From NCBI GenBank assembly GCA_964500965.1, contig CAZCQZ010000003.1, positions 49,426 to 113,425 of the forward strand: a stretch of 64,000 nt of DNA, given 5' to 3'. This DNA comes from JAISGQ01 sp964500965 (GTDB lineage: Bacteria; Bacillota; Clostridia; Oscillospirales; Acutalibacteraceae). The position numbers were made by a program, and so were the translations under genes. Positions 15,892-24,670 of the stretch are shown here, in pieces. The notes below the pieces were generated by a model, which had not been told where the DNA came from, made no database searches, and worked only from the letters and a program-made list of their open reading frames with translations. Positions within the stretch are counted from its first letter, which is position 1; every line of letters begins with the position of its first letter.

Positions 15892-16647
15892 TTAAATATC
15901 GGGAATCGTGAGAATCGCAGGTCCGTCGCTTGTTATGGCAACGGTATGCTCAAAGTGAGCAGCGAGTTTTCCGTCTGCTGTTACGACAGTCCACTCGTCA
16001 TCGAGTATATTCACCCGATGGGTCCCCTGGTTAATCATCGGCTCAATTGCCAATGTCATTCCGGGTTCAAGCCTTACGCCTCTGTGTGGCGTACCGAAAT
16101 TCGGTACCTGAGGGTCTTCGTGCATACTTGCGCCTACTCCGTGGCCGGTAAAATCACGTACCACCGAGTAACCGCGAGCTTCGGCATACCTCTGAACAGC
16201 CGAGCCGATATCGCCCGTTCTGTTTCCGGCAACAGCCTGCGCTATGCCAAGGTTGAGACACTCCTTTGTAGTGTCCAGTAAACGCTGAGCTTCAGCGGAA
16301 ATATCGCCGCACGCAAAGGTGTAGGTTGTATCTCCGCAATAGCCGTTGAATGAGGCAACAATGTCAATGCTGACAATATCGCCCTGCTTCAGGACTATTT
16401 TGTTGCTCGGTATGCCATGGATGACCACATTATTTACCGATATACAGGATGCTGCCGGATAACCCTCGTAACCGAGGCACGAGGGGATTGCTCCCTGTGC
16501 CTCGATATACTTTCTGGCAATAGTTTCCAGCTCCATGGTTGTTACACCAGGCTCTACGGCTCTGCCTGCCAAGTGGACGGCGTTTGCCGCGATTCTGCCT
16601 GCTTCTTTCATTGAAAGTATCTGGCGGCTGGTCTTTTTGATTATCAT
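15892..16647 (-). CDS. map: Methionine aminopeptidase, type I
   Basis: Removes the initiator Met from nascent proteins. 251 residues with the metal ligands in VSIDIVASFNGYCGDTTYTF (two Asp), FTGHGVGASMHEDP (His), MTLAIEPMI (Glu) and AHFEHTVAI (Glu). No N-terminal zinc-finger or SEC-C extension. Starts 4 nt after adk stops, so translation is probably coupled. Typical Firmicutes secY-adk-map order. Confidence 0.96.
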   Translation of the reverse strand: MIIKKTSRQILSMKEAGRIAANAVHLAGRAVEPGVTTMELETIARKYIEAQGAIPSCLGYEGYPAASCISVNNVVIHGIPSNKIVLKQGDIVSIDIVASFNGYCGDTTYTFACGDISAEAQRLLDTTKECLNLGIAQAVAGNRTGDIGSAVQRYAEARGYSVVRDFTGHGVGASMHEDPQVPNFGTPHRGVRLEPGMTLAIEPMINQGTHRVNILDDEWTVVTADGKLAAHFEHTVAITSDGPAILTIPDI

Positions 16648-16651
16648 AGGC

Positions 16652-17284
16652 TTAGTCCTCTAATGCAGCCAGAGCAAGAGCGGTCGTATCAGCGACCTCC
16701 TCCTGTCCTTCGACTATTCTGAGCTTACCGGTCTTTTCGTAATAAGCCTTCAAAGGCTCGGTCTGCTCATGATAAACCTTAAGTCTCTCGGCTACAGTGT
16801 CGGGATGGTCATCCTTGCGCTGAATGAGGGCTCCGCCGCACTTGTCACAGCGTCCGTCCACAGAGGGCTTTTTGTATTCCATGTGGTAGGAGCTGCCGCA
16901 AGCACCGCAGACGCGGCGACCTGAAAGTCTGCGCGCAATTGCCTCGTCCGCGACTTCGATGTCTACGACGCGGTCAATAATTACGCCCATGTTATCGAGG
17001 GCCTCGGCCTGAGCGATTGTTCTGGGGAAGCCGTCCAGGATAAATCCGTTTGCGCAGTCATCTTTGGCTATGCGCTCTTTGATTATCGCAATGACAACTT
17101 CGTCCGGCACAAGAAGTCCGTTTTCGATGTACTCCTTAGCTTTCAAACCAACCTCAGTGCCGCTCTTCAGAGCCTCTCTGATTATGTTGCCGGTAGAAAT
17201 CTGGGGAATATTCAGGCGTTCAGAGATTATTTCCGCCTGAGTGCCCTTGCCCGCTCCGGGAGCTCCGAGAAGTATTATCTTCAT
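16652..17284 (-). CDS. adk: Adenylate kinase
   Basis: ATP + AMP = 2 ADP. 210 residues: P-loop GAPGAGKGTQ (7-16), AMP-binding STGNIIREALK, DGFPRTIAQAEAL, and a LID domain carrying a structural zinc site (Cys126, Cys129, Cys146, Cys149), the Gram-positive form. Between secY and map in the spc operon. Confidence 0.97.
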   Translation of the reverse strand: MKIILLGAPGAGKGTQAEIISERLNIPQISTGNIIREALKSGTEVGLKAKEYIENGLLVPDEVVIAIIKERIAKDDCANGFILDGFPRTIAQAEALDNMGVIIDRVVDIEVADEAIARRLSGRRVCGACGSSYHMEYKKPSVDGRCDKCGGALIQRKDDHPDTVAERLKVYHEQTEPLKAYYEKTGKLRIVEGQEEVADTTALALAALED

Positions 17285-17303
17285 AAGTAATCTCCCTTCA
17301 CGT

Positions 17304-18611
17304 TTATTCGAGGAAGCCCTTGTAGTGACGCATGAGCATCTGAGACTCTATCTGCTGAACAGTCTCAAGGGCAACACCGACAAGAATGATAACGGAAGTA
17401 CCGCTCATACCCAAAGATATATTCGCAATAGCTCCTATTATAATAGGTACGATTGCGATTACGCTGAGGAACAGCGCACCGATGAGGGTAATTCTGCTGA
17501 TAATCTTTGCAATGAAATCGCTGGTAGGCTTACCGGGACGAATACCGGGGATTGTACCGGAATTCTTGCGAAGATTGTTTGCCATTTCTACGGGGTTGTA
17601 CTGAATGGTTACATAGAAGTATGCAAAAGCGATAATCAGCACAAAGTAGACAAGAGCATAGATAAACTGATGATTCTGGAAGAAGAACAGTGCCTTTCTC
17701 CAGAAGCCCGTACCGGTTGTATTATTGCCATAGATGAACATACCGATAGTAGCGGGAATGGAGATAATGGAGGAAGCGAAGATGATAGGGAGAACACCGG
17801 ACATATTGACCTTGATGGGAATATGGGTGCTCTGACCGCCGTACATCTTGCGACCTACAACTCTCTTTGCATACTGAACGGGGATTCTGCGCTCTGCGCT
17901 GTTCATGAAAACAATGAAACCGATTGATGCAATAAAGATAAGTACGATTATAACAGCAAATACAATGTACTTAACACTGCCTGATGCCAGATAAGCGTAA
18001 ATTCTGGTAACTGCATCGGGAGCACGGGAGACGATACCTGCAAAGAGCAGGATTGAGATGCCGTTGCCGACACCCTTGTTGTTAATCTGCTCGCCCAGCC
18101 ACATCATAAGTGCAGAACCGGCTGTGAGGGTCAGAATAATAACGAATGCAACGTAAACGTTTGCACCCTTGCCGTAGCTGTTAACAATTCCCGAATTTTT
18201 CAGATACATATAGTATGCAAAGCCCTGGATAAGACCGAGGATTACTGTTGCATAACGGGTAATCTGAGCAATCTTCTTTCTGCCTTCTTCGCCCTCTTTG
18301 GAAAGTCTCTCAAGAGCTGGGATTGCAACAGTGAGAAGCTGCATGATAATTGAGGAGTTGATGTACGGTGTGACGCTCATTGAGAACATTGTTGCATTCT
18401 CAAAAGCACCACCTGAAAGGGTGTTGAGGTAGCTGATAAGGCTTCCGGAGTTTCCGGTCATGCTGTTCATTGCTACCTTTAATGCATCTACATCCAGGAA
18501 CGGTACGGGGATTGCCGCACCGATTCTGAAAATAAGGACAATGAAGAACGTGAACAAAATCTTCTTGCGCAGTTCCTCAATGGCCCATGCGTTACGAATT
18601 GTTTTAAACAC
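17304..18611 (-). CDS. secY: Protein translocase subunit SecY
   Basis: 435 residues, ten membrane helices, channel-forming subunit of SecYEG. Visible motifs: FRIGAAIPVPFLDV near the N-terminus, SVTPYINSSIIMQLLTVAIP (plug/TM2b region), GNGISILLFAGIV, and the cytosolic loop RRIPVQYAKRVVGRKMYGGQ. The stop of rplO is 1 nt from its start codon, a tight coupling. Confidence 0.97.
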   Translation of the reverse strand: MFKTIRNAWAIEELRKKILFTFFIVLIFRIGAAIPVPFLDVDALKVAMNSMTGNSGSLISYLNTLSGGAFENATMFSMSVTPYINSSIIMQLLTVAIPALERLSKEGEEGRKKIAQITRYATVILGLIQGFAYYMYLKNSGIVNSYGKGANVYVAFVIILTLTAGSALMMWLGEQINNKGVGNGISILLFAGIVSRAPDAVTRIYAYLASGSVKYIVFAVIIVLIFIASIGFIVFMNSAERRIPVQYAKRVVGRKMYGGQSTHIPIKVNMSGVLPIIFASSIISIPATIGMFIYGNNTTGTGFWRKALFFFQNHQFIYALVYFVLIIAFAYFYVTIQYNPVEMANNLRKNSGTIPGIRPGKPTSDFIAKIISRITLIGALFLSVIAIVPIIIGAIANISLGMSGTSVIILVGVALETVQQIESQMLMRHYKGFLE

Positions 18612-18612
18612 G

Positions 18613-19053
18613 TTACATCACCTCTGCCTTTCCGCCTACAGCTTCGATTTTCTCTTTCGCCGTATTGGAAAATGCCGAGACCTTAACGGTGAGCTTCTTT
18701 GTCAGCTCGCCTTCACCGAGAACTTTTACACCGTCGCAGACTTTCTTGACAATGCCTGCTGCAACCAGTGCCTCGGTATCTACAGTTGCGCCATCCTCGA
18801 AAGCATTAAGTGCCTCGACATTGATAACAGCATACTGAGTGCCGAAAATATTGTTGAAGCCCCTTTTCGGGATTCTTCTCTGGAGAGTCATCTGTCCGCC
18901 TTCAAAGCCAACGCGCATGCCGCGGCCTGCACGAGCTTTCTGACCCTTATGACCCTTACCGGCGGTCTTTCCGTTGCCGGAGCCATGACCTCTGCCTATA
19001 CGCTTTACGTCCTTTGTGGAGCCTTCGGCAGGACTAAGTGTGCTAAGATTCAT
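18613..19053 (-). CDS. rplO: 50S ribosomal protein L15
   Basis: 146 residues from MNLSTLSPAEGSTKDVKRIG at ATG 19053 (AAGGAGGTGC, 7-nt spacing); the open frame extends upstream but lacks a ribosome site. Glycine/arginine-rich N-terminus GRGHGSGNGKTAGKGHKGQK typical of L15, then RRIPKRGFNN. Next to rpmD and secY as expected. Confidence 0.96.
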   Translation of the reverse strand: MNLSTLSPAEGSTKDVKRIGRGHGSGNGKTAGKGHKGQKARAGRGMRVGFEGGQMTLQRRIPKRGFNNIFGTQYAVINVEALNAFEDGATVDTEALVAAGIVKKVCDGVKVLGEGELTKKLTVKVSAFSNTAKEKIEAVGGKAEVM

Positions 19054-19072
19054 TATGTTCGCACCTCCTTGC

Positions 19073-19255
19073 TTATGCTTCGCTGACCTCGATAAGATGA
19101 ACAATCTTCTTTACCTTACCGGTGGTCTGTGCGTTTGCGGGCTGAATGGTAACATCGCCCGGCTTTTTCAGTCCCAGTGAATGAGCTGTAGCTATCTGGT
19201 CTTTCTTGCAGGCTATGAGGCTCTTAGTGAGCGTAATTCTTACGTTTTTTGCCAT
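19073..19255 (-). CDS. rpmD: 50S ribosomal protein L30
   Basis: 60 residues, MAKNVRITLTKSLIACKKDQ then IATAHSLGLKKPGDVTIQPA. GGAGG is 8 nt before this ATG (a second ATG lies one codon upstream at 19258). Optional L30 present between rpsE and rplO as in most Firmicutes. Confidence 0.95.
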   Translation of the reverse strand: MAKNVRITLTKSLIACKKDQIATAHSLGLKKPGDVTIQPANAQTTGKVKKIVHLIEVSEA

Positions 19256-19268
19256 CATTATTGCCTCC

Positions 19269-19769
19269 TTAACCGAGAATTTCTGCGGCAGTCTTGCCAC
19301 GGGTGGCTGCTACCTGCTCAATGTTGCGAAGCTGAGACAGACCCTGAACGGTTGCCTTAACAACGTTTGCGGGGTTGTTGGAACGCAGAGCCTTGGTTCT
19401 TACGTCCTTAATGCCTGCGGCCTCCATGACTGCACGAACAGGACCGCCTGCGATAACACCGGTACCGGGAGCTGCCGGCTTGATGAGGACTTCGCCTGCA
19501 CCAAACTTACCGATAACCTCATGAGGTACGGTAGTACCCTTGAGGGAAACAACAAGAAGGTTCTTCTTTGCATCCTCAATGCCCTTGCGGATTGCATCGG
19601 GAACTTCGCCTGCCTTACCGATACCTACGCCGATAAGACCTTCGCCGTTGCCGACAACAACAAGTGCTGCGTACTTGAAGATACGACCGCCCTTGACGGT
19701 TTTAGATACTCTGTTTATAGAAACGACTTTCTCCTGAAACTCGATTCCTGTTGCATCAATTCTAGCCAA
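19269..19769 (-). CDS. rpsE: 30S ribosomal protein S5
   Basis: 166 residues: dsRBD-like N-terminal domain (FQEKVVSINRVSKTVKGGRIFKYAALVVVGNGEGLIGVGIGKAGEVP) and C-terminal domain (GPVRAVMEAAGIKDVRTKALRSNNPANVVKAT). Contributes to decoding fidelity and mRNA entry. Confidence 0.97.
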   Translation of the reverse strand: MARIDATGIEFQEKVVSINRVSKTVKGGRIFKYAALVVVGNGEGLIGVGIGKAGEVPDAIRKGIEDAKKNLLVVSLKGTTVPHEVIGKFGAGEVLIKPAAPGTGVIAGGPVRAVMEAAGIKDVRTKALRSNNPANVVKATVQGLSQLRNIEQVAATRGKTAAEILG

Positions 19770-19786
19770 AGTTATATCCTCCCTCT

Positions 19787-20146
19787 TTAGAAGTTGAGGC
19801 CGCCCTCACGGGCGCCTTCGGCCAGCTCTTTGACACGGCCGTGATAGATGTTGCCGCCGCGGTCGAATACCACGGTGGTGATGCCTGCCTTAGCGGCACG
19901 CTCTGCAACGAGCTTGCCAACCTTGCGGGCTGCTTCCTTGTTTCCGCCATTGCCTCCGAAGTCCTTCTCAACGGTAGATGCAGCGCAAATGGTTACACCC
20001 TTAACATCGTCGATAACCTGGGCATAGATGTTAGCATTGGAGCGGAAAACACACAGGCGGGGACGCTCTGCGGTGCCGGAAATCTTACCGCGAACGCGAA
20101 CGTGACGGTGCTTTCTGGCTTTCTTTGTATCCGGTCTTGATACCAT
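19787..20146 (-). CDS. rplR: 50S ribosomal protein L18
   Basis: 119 residues; basic N-terminus KKARKHRHVRVRGKISGT, RPRLCVFRSNANIYAQVIDD and the C-terminal VVFDRGGNIYHGRVKELAEGAREGGLNF. Binds 5S rRNA with L5. Confidence 0.97.
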   Translation of the reverse strand: MVSRPDTKKARKHRHVRVRGKISGTAERPRLCVFRSNANIYAQVIDDVKGVTICAASTVEKDFGGNGGNKEAARKVGKLVAERAAKAGITTVVFDRGGNIYHGRVKELAEGAREGGLNF

Positions 20147-20165
20147 TGTTAATTCACTCCTTTAC

Positions 20166-20705
20166 TTACTTCTTACCGGTCTTGCCTTCCTTCTTGCGGA
20201 CGACTTCACCGGTATAACGGACACCCTTGCCATGATAAGGCTCAGGAGGTCTCTTGCCTCTGACTTCAGAAGCGAACTGACCGACCTTCTGCTTATCGCA
20301 GCCATTGATGACGATTGTGTTTGCGTTGGGAACGTCGATGGTAATACCATCAACTTCGGGCATGATGACCTGATGCGAATAACCCAGGTTCATTACGAGG
20401 TTCTTGCCCTCTTTCTGAGCCTTGTAACCGACGCCGACGATTTCAAGCTGCTTCTTGAAGCCGTTGGAGACGCCTTCTACCATGTTGGCGATAAGAGTTC
20501 TGGACATTCCGTGGAGAGAGCGATTGAGCTTCTCATCGTCGGGACGGCTGACAGTGACAACACCGGGCTGCACGTCAACAATCATGTTAGGGTGAATCTT
20601 CTGGGTAAGCGTACCCTTGGGACCCTTAACGGTTACGATACCGTCTTCCACTTTAACCTCTACGCCGGCCGGTATTGCTATCGGCTTTCTGCCAATTCTG
20701 GACAT
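20166..20705 (-). CDS. rplF: 50S ribosomal protein L6
   Basis: 179 residues with the two-fold alpha/beta repeat; MSRIGRKPIAIPAGVEVKVE at the N-terminus and RGKRPPEPYHGKGVRYTGEVVRKKEGK at the C-terminus, the conserved L6 signature. Located near the factor-binding centre of the 50S subunit. Confidence 0.97.
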   Translation of the reverse strand: MSRIGRKPIAIPAGVEVKVEDGIVTVKGPKGTLTQKIHPNMIVDVQPGVVTVSRPDDEKLNRSLHGMSRTLIANMVEGVSNGFKKQLEIVGVGYKAQKEGKNLVMNLGYSHQVIMPEVDGITIDVPNANTIVINGCDKQKVGQFASEVRGKRPPEPYHGKGVRYTGEVVRKKEGKTGKK

Positions 20706-20719
20706 TTAGCGGTACCTCC

Positions 20720-21124
20720 TTACCAGATGAACGCGAGGACTTCGCCGCCAACGTTAAGCTCACGAGCCTTTTTATCGGTCATGACACCCTTTGAAGTTGA
20801 AAGGATGGCAATACCGAGACCACGGAGTACCTTGGGCATCTCCTCGACGCTTGCGTAAATTCTGAGACCGGGCTTGGAAACTCTCTTGAGGCCGTTGATG
20901 ACCGGAGTTTTACCAGCGCCGTACTTCAGGGTGATTCTGATAGTACCCTGAGTGTTGTTCTTGTCCTCAAGAACGGTGTAATCCTTAACGTAGCCCTCGT
21001 CAACGAGAATCTGGACAATCGCCTTCTTCATGTTGGACGCGGGAACGTCAACAGTATCATGCTTCGCAGTACTCGCGTTGCGGATTCTGGTCAGCAGATC
21101 TGCAATAGTATCAGTTACTTGCAT
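20720..21124 (-). CDS. rpsH: 30S ribosomal protein S8
   Basis: 134 residues: MQVTDTIADLLTRIRNAS and the C-terminal RVSKPGLRIYASVEEMPKVLRGLGIAILSTSKGVMTDKKAR. Binds helix 21 of 16S rRNA; the spc operon repressor in enterobacteria. Confidence 0.97.
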   Translation of the reverse strand: MQVTDTIADLLTRIRNASTAKHDTVDVPASNMKKAIVQILVDEGYVKDYTVLEDKNNTQGTIRITLKYGAGKTPVINGLKRVSKPGLRIYASVEEMPKVLRGLGIAILSTSKGVMTDKKARELNVGGEVLAFIW

Positions 21125-21147
21125 TGACGTTTACCTCCTATTAGCAA

Positions 21148-21333
21148 TTACCAGCTTGCTTTCTTGACGCCGGGAATCTGACCCTTATGAGCCAGCTCTC
21201 TGAAGCAGATACGGCATACGCCGTACTTGCGAAGATATGCATGGGGTCTGCCGCAGATTTTGCAGCGGTTGTATGCTCTCGTTGAGAACTTAGCAGGTCT
21301 CTGCTGCTTAACCTTCATTGATGTCTTTGCCAC
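21148..21333 (-). CDS. rpsN: 30S ribosomal protein S14, zinc type
   Basis: 61 residues with Cys24, Cys27, Cys40 and Cys43 (NRCKICGRPHAYLRKYGVC then RICF) binding zinc, the short type Z form of Gram-positives. Between rplE and rpsH in the usual spc order. Confidence 0.97.
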   Translation of the reverse strand: MAKTSMKVKQQRPAKFSTRAYNRCKICGRPHAYLRKYGVCRICFRELAHKGQIPGVKKASW

Positions 21334-21345
21334 AGAATTACCTCC

Positions 21346-21885
21346 TTATTTCGCATACGGAGCGCCCATGAGTGTAAGCAGCTCACGAGCTTCCTCGTCA
21401 GTCTTGGCAGTGGTTACGAAGCAAATGTCCATACCACGTACCTTGTCTATCTTATCGTAGTCGATTTCGGGGAAAATGAGCTGCTCCTTGATGCCCATGT
21501 TGTAGTTGCCGCGACCGTCAAAGGAATCGGGATTGATGCCTCTGAAGTCACGAACACGGGGGAGTGCTACGTTAAAGAAACGGTCTACGAACTCGTACAT
21601 ACGGTCGCCGCGAAGTGTTACCTTAACGCCGATGACCATGCCCTCACGGAGCTTGAAGTTTGCAACGGACTTCTTTGCTCTGCAGATTACGGGCTTCTGA
21701 CCTGTGATTGCGGACAGGTCATTCATGATAGCATCGATAGCCTTGGAATTTTCCTTAGCCTCACCTGCACCGACATTGATAACAATCTTGTCGAGCTTGG
21801 GTATCTCCATGACGCTCTTGTAGGAGAACTTCTTCATCAAGGCAGGTGCAATCTCTGCCTTGTACATATCTCTAAGTCTGGCCAT
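21346..21885 (-). CDS. rplE: 50S ribosomal protein L5
   Basis: 179 residues; KLDKIVINVGAGEAKENSK, ITGQKPVICRAKKSVANFKLREGM, RVRDFRGINPDSFDGRGNYNMGIKEQLIFPEI and GMDICFVTTAKTDEEARELL. Central protuberance protein contacting 5S rRNA and P-site tRNA. Confidence 0.97.
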   Translation of the reverse strand: MARLRDMYKAEIAPALMKKFSYKSVMEIPKLDKIVINVGAGEAKENSKAIDAIMNDLSAITGQKPVICRAKKSVANFKLREGMVIGVKVTLRGDRMYEFVDRFFNVALPRVRDFRGINPDSFDGRGNYNMGIKEQLIFPEIDYDKIDKVRGMDICFVTTAKTDEEARELLTLMGAPYAK

Positions 21886-21899
21886 TGTGTCGTACCTCC

Positions 21900-22214
21900 T
21901 TAAAGCTTAGCGCCGCACTTGGCACATACACGAATCTTCTTGCCGTCCTCGTCCTTATGGGCGATTCTGGTAGCCTTCTTGCAGCCAGAGCAATAGATTT
22001 GAACCTTGCTTGCATACATGGGAGCTTCAGCAGTCACGATGCCGCCCTGGTCACCCATTTTACGGGGCTTGACGTGCTTCTTGACCTGGTTGATGCCCTC
22101 AACTATGACCTTGCCCTCCTTGGGGCTGACTGCGAGTACCTTACCCTTGGCACCCTTATCGTCGCCGCTGATTACAACGACTGTATCACCGGTTTTAACA
22201 TGAACTTTATTCAT
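21900..22214 (-). CDS. rplX: 50S ribosomal protein L24 with C-terminal zinc ribbon
   Basis: 104 residues: N-terminal KOW domain VKTGDTVVVISGDDKGAKGK and a C-terminal ribbon with Cys75, Cys78, Cys97 and Cys100 (YCSGCKK ... VCAKCGAKL). Assembly initiator at the polypeptide exit. Confidence 0.96.
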   Translation of the reverse strand: MNKVHVKTGDTVVVISGDDKGAKGKVLAVSPKEGKVIVEGINQVKKHVKPRKMGDQGGIVTAEAPMYASKVQIYCSGCKKATRIAHKDEDGKKIRVCAKCGAKL

Positions 22215-22228
22215 TTACGGGCACCTCC

Positions 22229-22597
22229 TTAAAGTACTTCCGGAGCAAGGGACAGGATTTTAGTGTATTCCTTGTCACGAAGCTCTCTTGCGACCGGTCC
22301 GAAGATACGGGTGCCGCGGGGATTCTTATCTTCTCTGATGATAACTGCTGCGTTCTCATCGAAACGGATGTAGGTACCATCCTTACGACGCAGACCGCTT
22401 GCAGTACGGACGACTACTGCCTTGACGACATCGCCCTTCTTAACAACGCCACCGGGTGCTGCTTTTTTGACAGAGCATACGATAACGTCGCCAATGTTTG
22501 CATACTTTCTCTTGGTGCCGCCCAGGACACGGATGCACATAAGCTCCTTTGCGCCTGTGTTATCGGCAACCTTCAGCAAAGACTGCTGCTGTATCAC
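22229..22597 (-). CDS. rplN: 50S ribosomal protein L14
   Basis: 122 residues, MIQQQSLLKVADNTGAKELM and the conserved GDVVKAVVVRTASGLRRKDGTYIRFDENAAVI and ARELRDKEYTKILSLAPEVL. Subunit interface protein. Confidence 0.97.
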   Translation of the reverse strand: MIQQQSLLKVADNTGAKELMCIRVLGGTKRKYANIGDVIVCSVKKAAPGGVVKKGDVVKAVVVRTASGLRRKDGTYIRFDENAAVIIREDKNPRGTRIFGPVARELRDKEYTKILSLAPEVL

Positions 22598-22621
22598 AGT
22601 GGATTCCTCCTTATAGCGAAA

Positions 22622-22882
22622 TTATTTAGCTCTCTCAACTATCTCAACAAGACGCCATCTCTTATCCTTGGAAAGAGGTCTTGTCTCCATAATTCTTACG
22701 CGGTCACCGACTTTGCATTCGTTGTTCTCGTCATGTGCCTTGCACTTGTAGGTGCGCTTGACGATTTTCTTGTACAGCGGATGCTTTACGGAGTCCTCGA
22801 TTGCTACTACGATGGTCTTATCCATCTTGTCAGAAACGACCTTGCCGACTCTGACCTTTCTGAGGTTTCTTTCTTCGCTCAC
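22622..22882 (-). CDS. rpsQ: 30S ribosomal protein S17
   Basis: 86 residues, OB fold with VRVGKVVSDKMDKTIVVAIE, KHPLYKKIVKRTYKCKAHDE and VRIMETRPLSKDKRWRLVEI. Early 16S binder. Confidence 0.97.
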   Translation of the reverse strand: MSEERNLRKVRVGKVVSDKMDKTIVVAIEDSVKHPLYKKIVKRTYKCKAHDENNECKVGDRVRIMETRPLSKDKRWRLVEIVERAK

Positions 22883-22900
22883 AGCTTAATCCTCCCTTTC

Positions 22901-23104
22901 TTATGCGTTAGCTGCTTCAAGCTGACGCTCGCGCAGTACTGTCATAATACGTGCGATGTCTTTCTTGCAAGCATTGATGCGGGCCGGATTCTCAAGCTGG
23001 TTAATAGCAAGCTGGAAGCGCAGGTTGAAGAGCTCTTCCTTCAGCTCAGCCAGTTTCTCGTTGAGTTCTACCTCTGTCATATCTCTGATTTCGGATGCCT
23101 TCAT
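22901..23104 (-). CDS. rpmC: 50S ribosomal protein L29
   Basis: 67 residues: MKASEIRDMTEVELNEKLAE, LFNLRFQLAINQLENPARI and ACKKDIARIMTVLRERQ. Exit-tunnel protein. Its ATG shares one base with the rplP stop, so it is translationally coupled. Confidence 0.97.
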   Translation of the reverse strand: MKASEIRDMTEVELNEKLAELKEELFNLRFQLAINQLENPARINACKKDIARIMTVLRERQLEAANA

Positions 23105-23526
23105 TACTGCTCGCCTCCTTCTTCCTTCTTAACGAACTTGCATTTTACGGGAAGCTTGTTAGCTGCCAGACGAAGTGCCTCTCTTGCGACTTCTTCGCTT
23201 ACGCCGGCAATTTCAAACATGACTCTGCCGGGCTTGACAACTGCTACCCAGTATTCGGGTGAGCCTTTACCGGAACCCATTCGGGTTTCAGCAGGCTTCT
23301 CGGTGATGGGCTTGTCAGGGAATATCTTAATCCAAACCTGACCGCCTCTCTTGATGTAACGGGTCATTGCGATACGGGCTGCCTCAATCTGGTTGGAGGT
23401 TATCCAAGCCGGCTCAAGAGACTGAAGACCGTACTCGCCATGGGAAACGAAGTTACCGCGCATTGCCTTGCCTGTGAGGCGGCCTCTATGCTGCCTGCGG
23501 TACTTAACTCTCTTAGGGAGCAGCAT
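23104..23526 (-). CDS. rplP: 50S ribosomal protein L16
   Basis: 140 residues: MLLPKRVKYRRQHRGRLTGK, YGLQSLEPAWITSNQIEAAR and KPAETRMGSGKGSPEYWVAVVKPGRVMFE. A-site protein. Start and stop each share one base with the neighbouring genes (TAATG junctions). Confidence 0.97.
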   Translation of the reverse strand: MLLPKRVKYRRQHRGRLTGKAMRGNFVSHGEYGLQSLEPAWITSNQIEAARIAMTRYIKRGGQVWIKIFPDKPITEKPAETRMGSGKGSPEYWVAVVKPGRVMFEIAGVSEEVAREALRLAANKLPVKCKFVKKEEGGEQ

Positions 23527-24287
23527 TATGCGTTACCTCCTTCTTTGCGCTGTGCCGGGCGTCTGTCATTGTTACGCGGACGGCGGTCACCGTTTTCGTT
23601 GCGGCGGCGGTCATCTCTGCGTCTTCTTGCAGGCTGCTCGGAACGCGGTGCCTTGCCGTCTGCAAGTACCTCGCCTCTGTAAATCCAAACCTTAACGCCA
23701 ATCTTACCGTAGGTGGTGTTTGCCTCGGCAAAACCATAGTCGATGTCGGCACGAATGGTCTGGAGGGGGATTGTACCCTCGTGATAGCTCTCGGTACGGG
23801 CAATTTCAGCACCGCCGAGACGGCCGCTTACCATTGTCTTAATACCCTTAACGTTGAGCTTCATAGCACGGATAATGCTCATCTTCATAGCACGGCGGAA
23901 GCTGGTGCGCTTTTCAAGCTGAGAAGCGATGGTTTCCGCAACAAGCTGAGCATCGGTATCGGGAGAACGAACCTCTACAACGTTGATGATAACGTTCTTC
24001 TTGAGGATTTTCTCACAATCAGCCTTGAGCTTATCCTTTTCTGCGCCACCCTTACCGATAATCATACCGGGCTTTGCGCAGTGGATGTGAACGCGAACTT
24101 TATCGTTGTCACGCTCAATCTCTATCTTCGGGATGCCTGCGCCGTAATACTTCTTCTTCAGCATGGTACGGAGCTTGTAGTCTTCTACAAGTGTATCACC
24201 GAAATCCTTATCGGCGACATACCAGCGGCTGTCCCAGTTCTTGATTACGCCGACACGCAGACCGTGGGGATTGATTTTCTGTCCCAT
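23526..24287 (-). CDS. rpsC: 30S ribosomal protein S3 with Arg-rich C-terminal extension
   Basis: 253 residues. Core: MGQKINPHGLRVGVIKNWDS, KH domain GAGIPKIEIERDNDKVRVHIHCAKPGMIIGKGGAEKDKL, and YGKIGVKVWIYRGE. From about residue 213 the family core ends and a low-complexity tail of about 40 residues rich in Arg, Asp and Asn follows (PARRRRDDRRR, DRRPRNNDRRP). S3 sits at the mRNA entry channel, so the tail could contact mRNA. Confidence 0.97.
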   Translation of the reverse strand: MGQKINPHGLRVGVIKNWDSRWYVADKDFGDTLVEDYKLRTMLKKKYYGAGIPKIEIERDNDKVRVHIHCAKPGMIIGKGGAEKDKLKADCEKILKKNVIINVVEVRSPDTDAQLVAETIASQLEKRTSFRRAMKMSIIRAMKLNVKGIKTMVSGRLGGAEIARTESYHEGTIPLQTIRADIDYGFAEANTTYGKIGVKVWIYRGEVLADGKAPRSEQPARRRRDDRRRNENGDRRPRNNDRRPAQRKEGGNA

Positions 24288-24305
24288 TGTTTACCTCCTC
24301 CTCGC

Positions 24306-24647
24306 TTATTCCATCTCGCGCACGACGAGAGTGACATGAGATGTCTTCTTGTCAATGCGGAATGCTCTGCCCTGTGCTCTCGGACGAATCCTTTTGAGTG
24401 TCGGGCCCTGACATGCATAGCACTCGGCTACATAGAGCTTTGATTCATCACATGCCTTAGCGGGATCGTTGACTGCGTTTGCGACTGCGGACTTGAGAAG
24501 CTTCTCAAGATATTCGCTTGCAGCCTTCGGTGTATATTTAAGGATAGCTTTCGCTTCCGTGACAGGCTTGTTTCTGATAAGGTCAAGCACTATCTGGACT
24601 TTTCTGGGAGAAATGCGAGCATATTTAAGCTCTGCTCTTGCTTCCAT
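24306..24647 (-). CDS. rplV: 50S ribosomal protein L22
   Basis: 113 residues from MEARAELKYARISPRKVQIV at ATG 24647 (GGAG, 8-nt spacing; a GTG 9 nt upstream overlaps the site). C-terminal beta-hairpin GPTLKRIRPRAQGRAFRIDKKTSHVTLVV lines the exit tunnel and is the macrolide-sensitive loop. Confidence 0.96.
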   Translation of the reverse strand: MEARAELKYARISPRKVQIVLDLIRNKPVTEAKAILKYTPKAASEYLEKLLKSAVANAVNDPAKACDESKLYVAECYACQGPTLKRIRPRAQGRAFRIDKKTSHVTLVVREME

Positions 24648-24670
24648 TTTGTACACTCCTTTCTGGCTGC

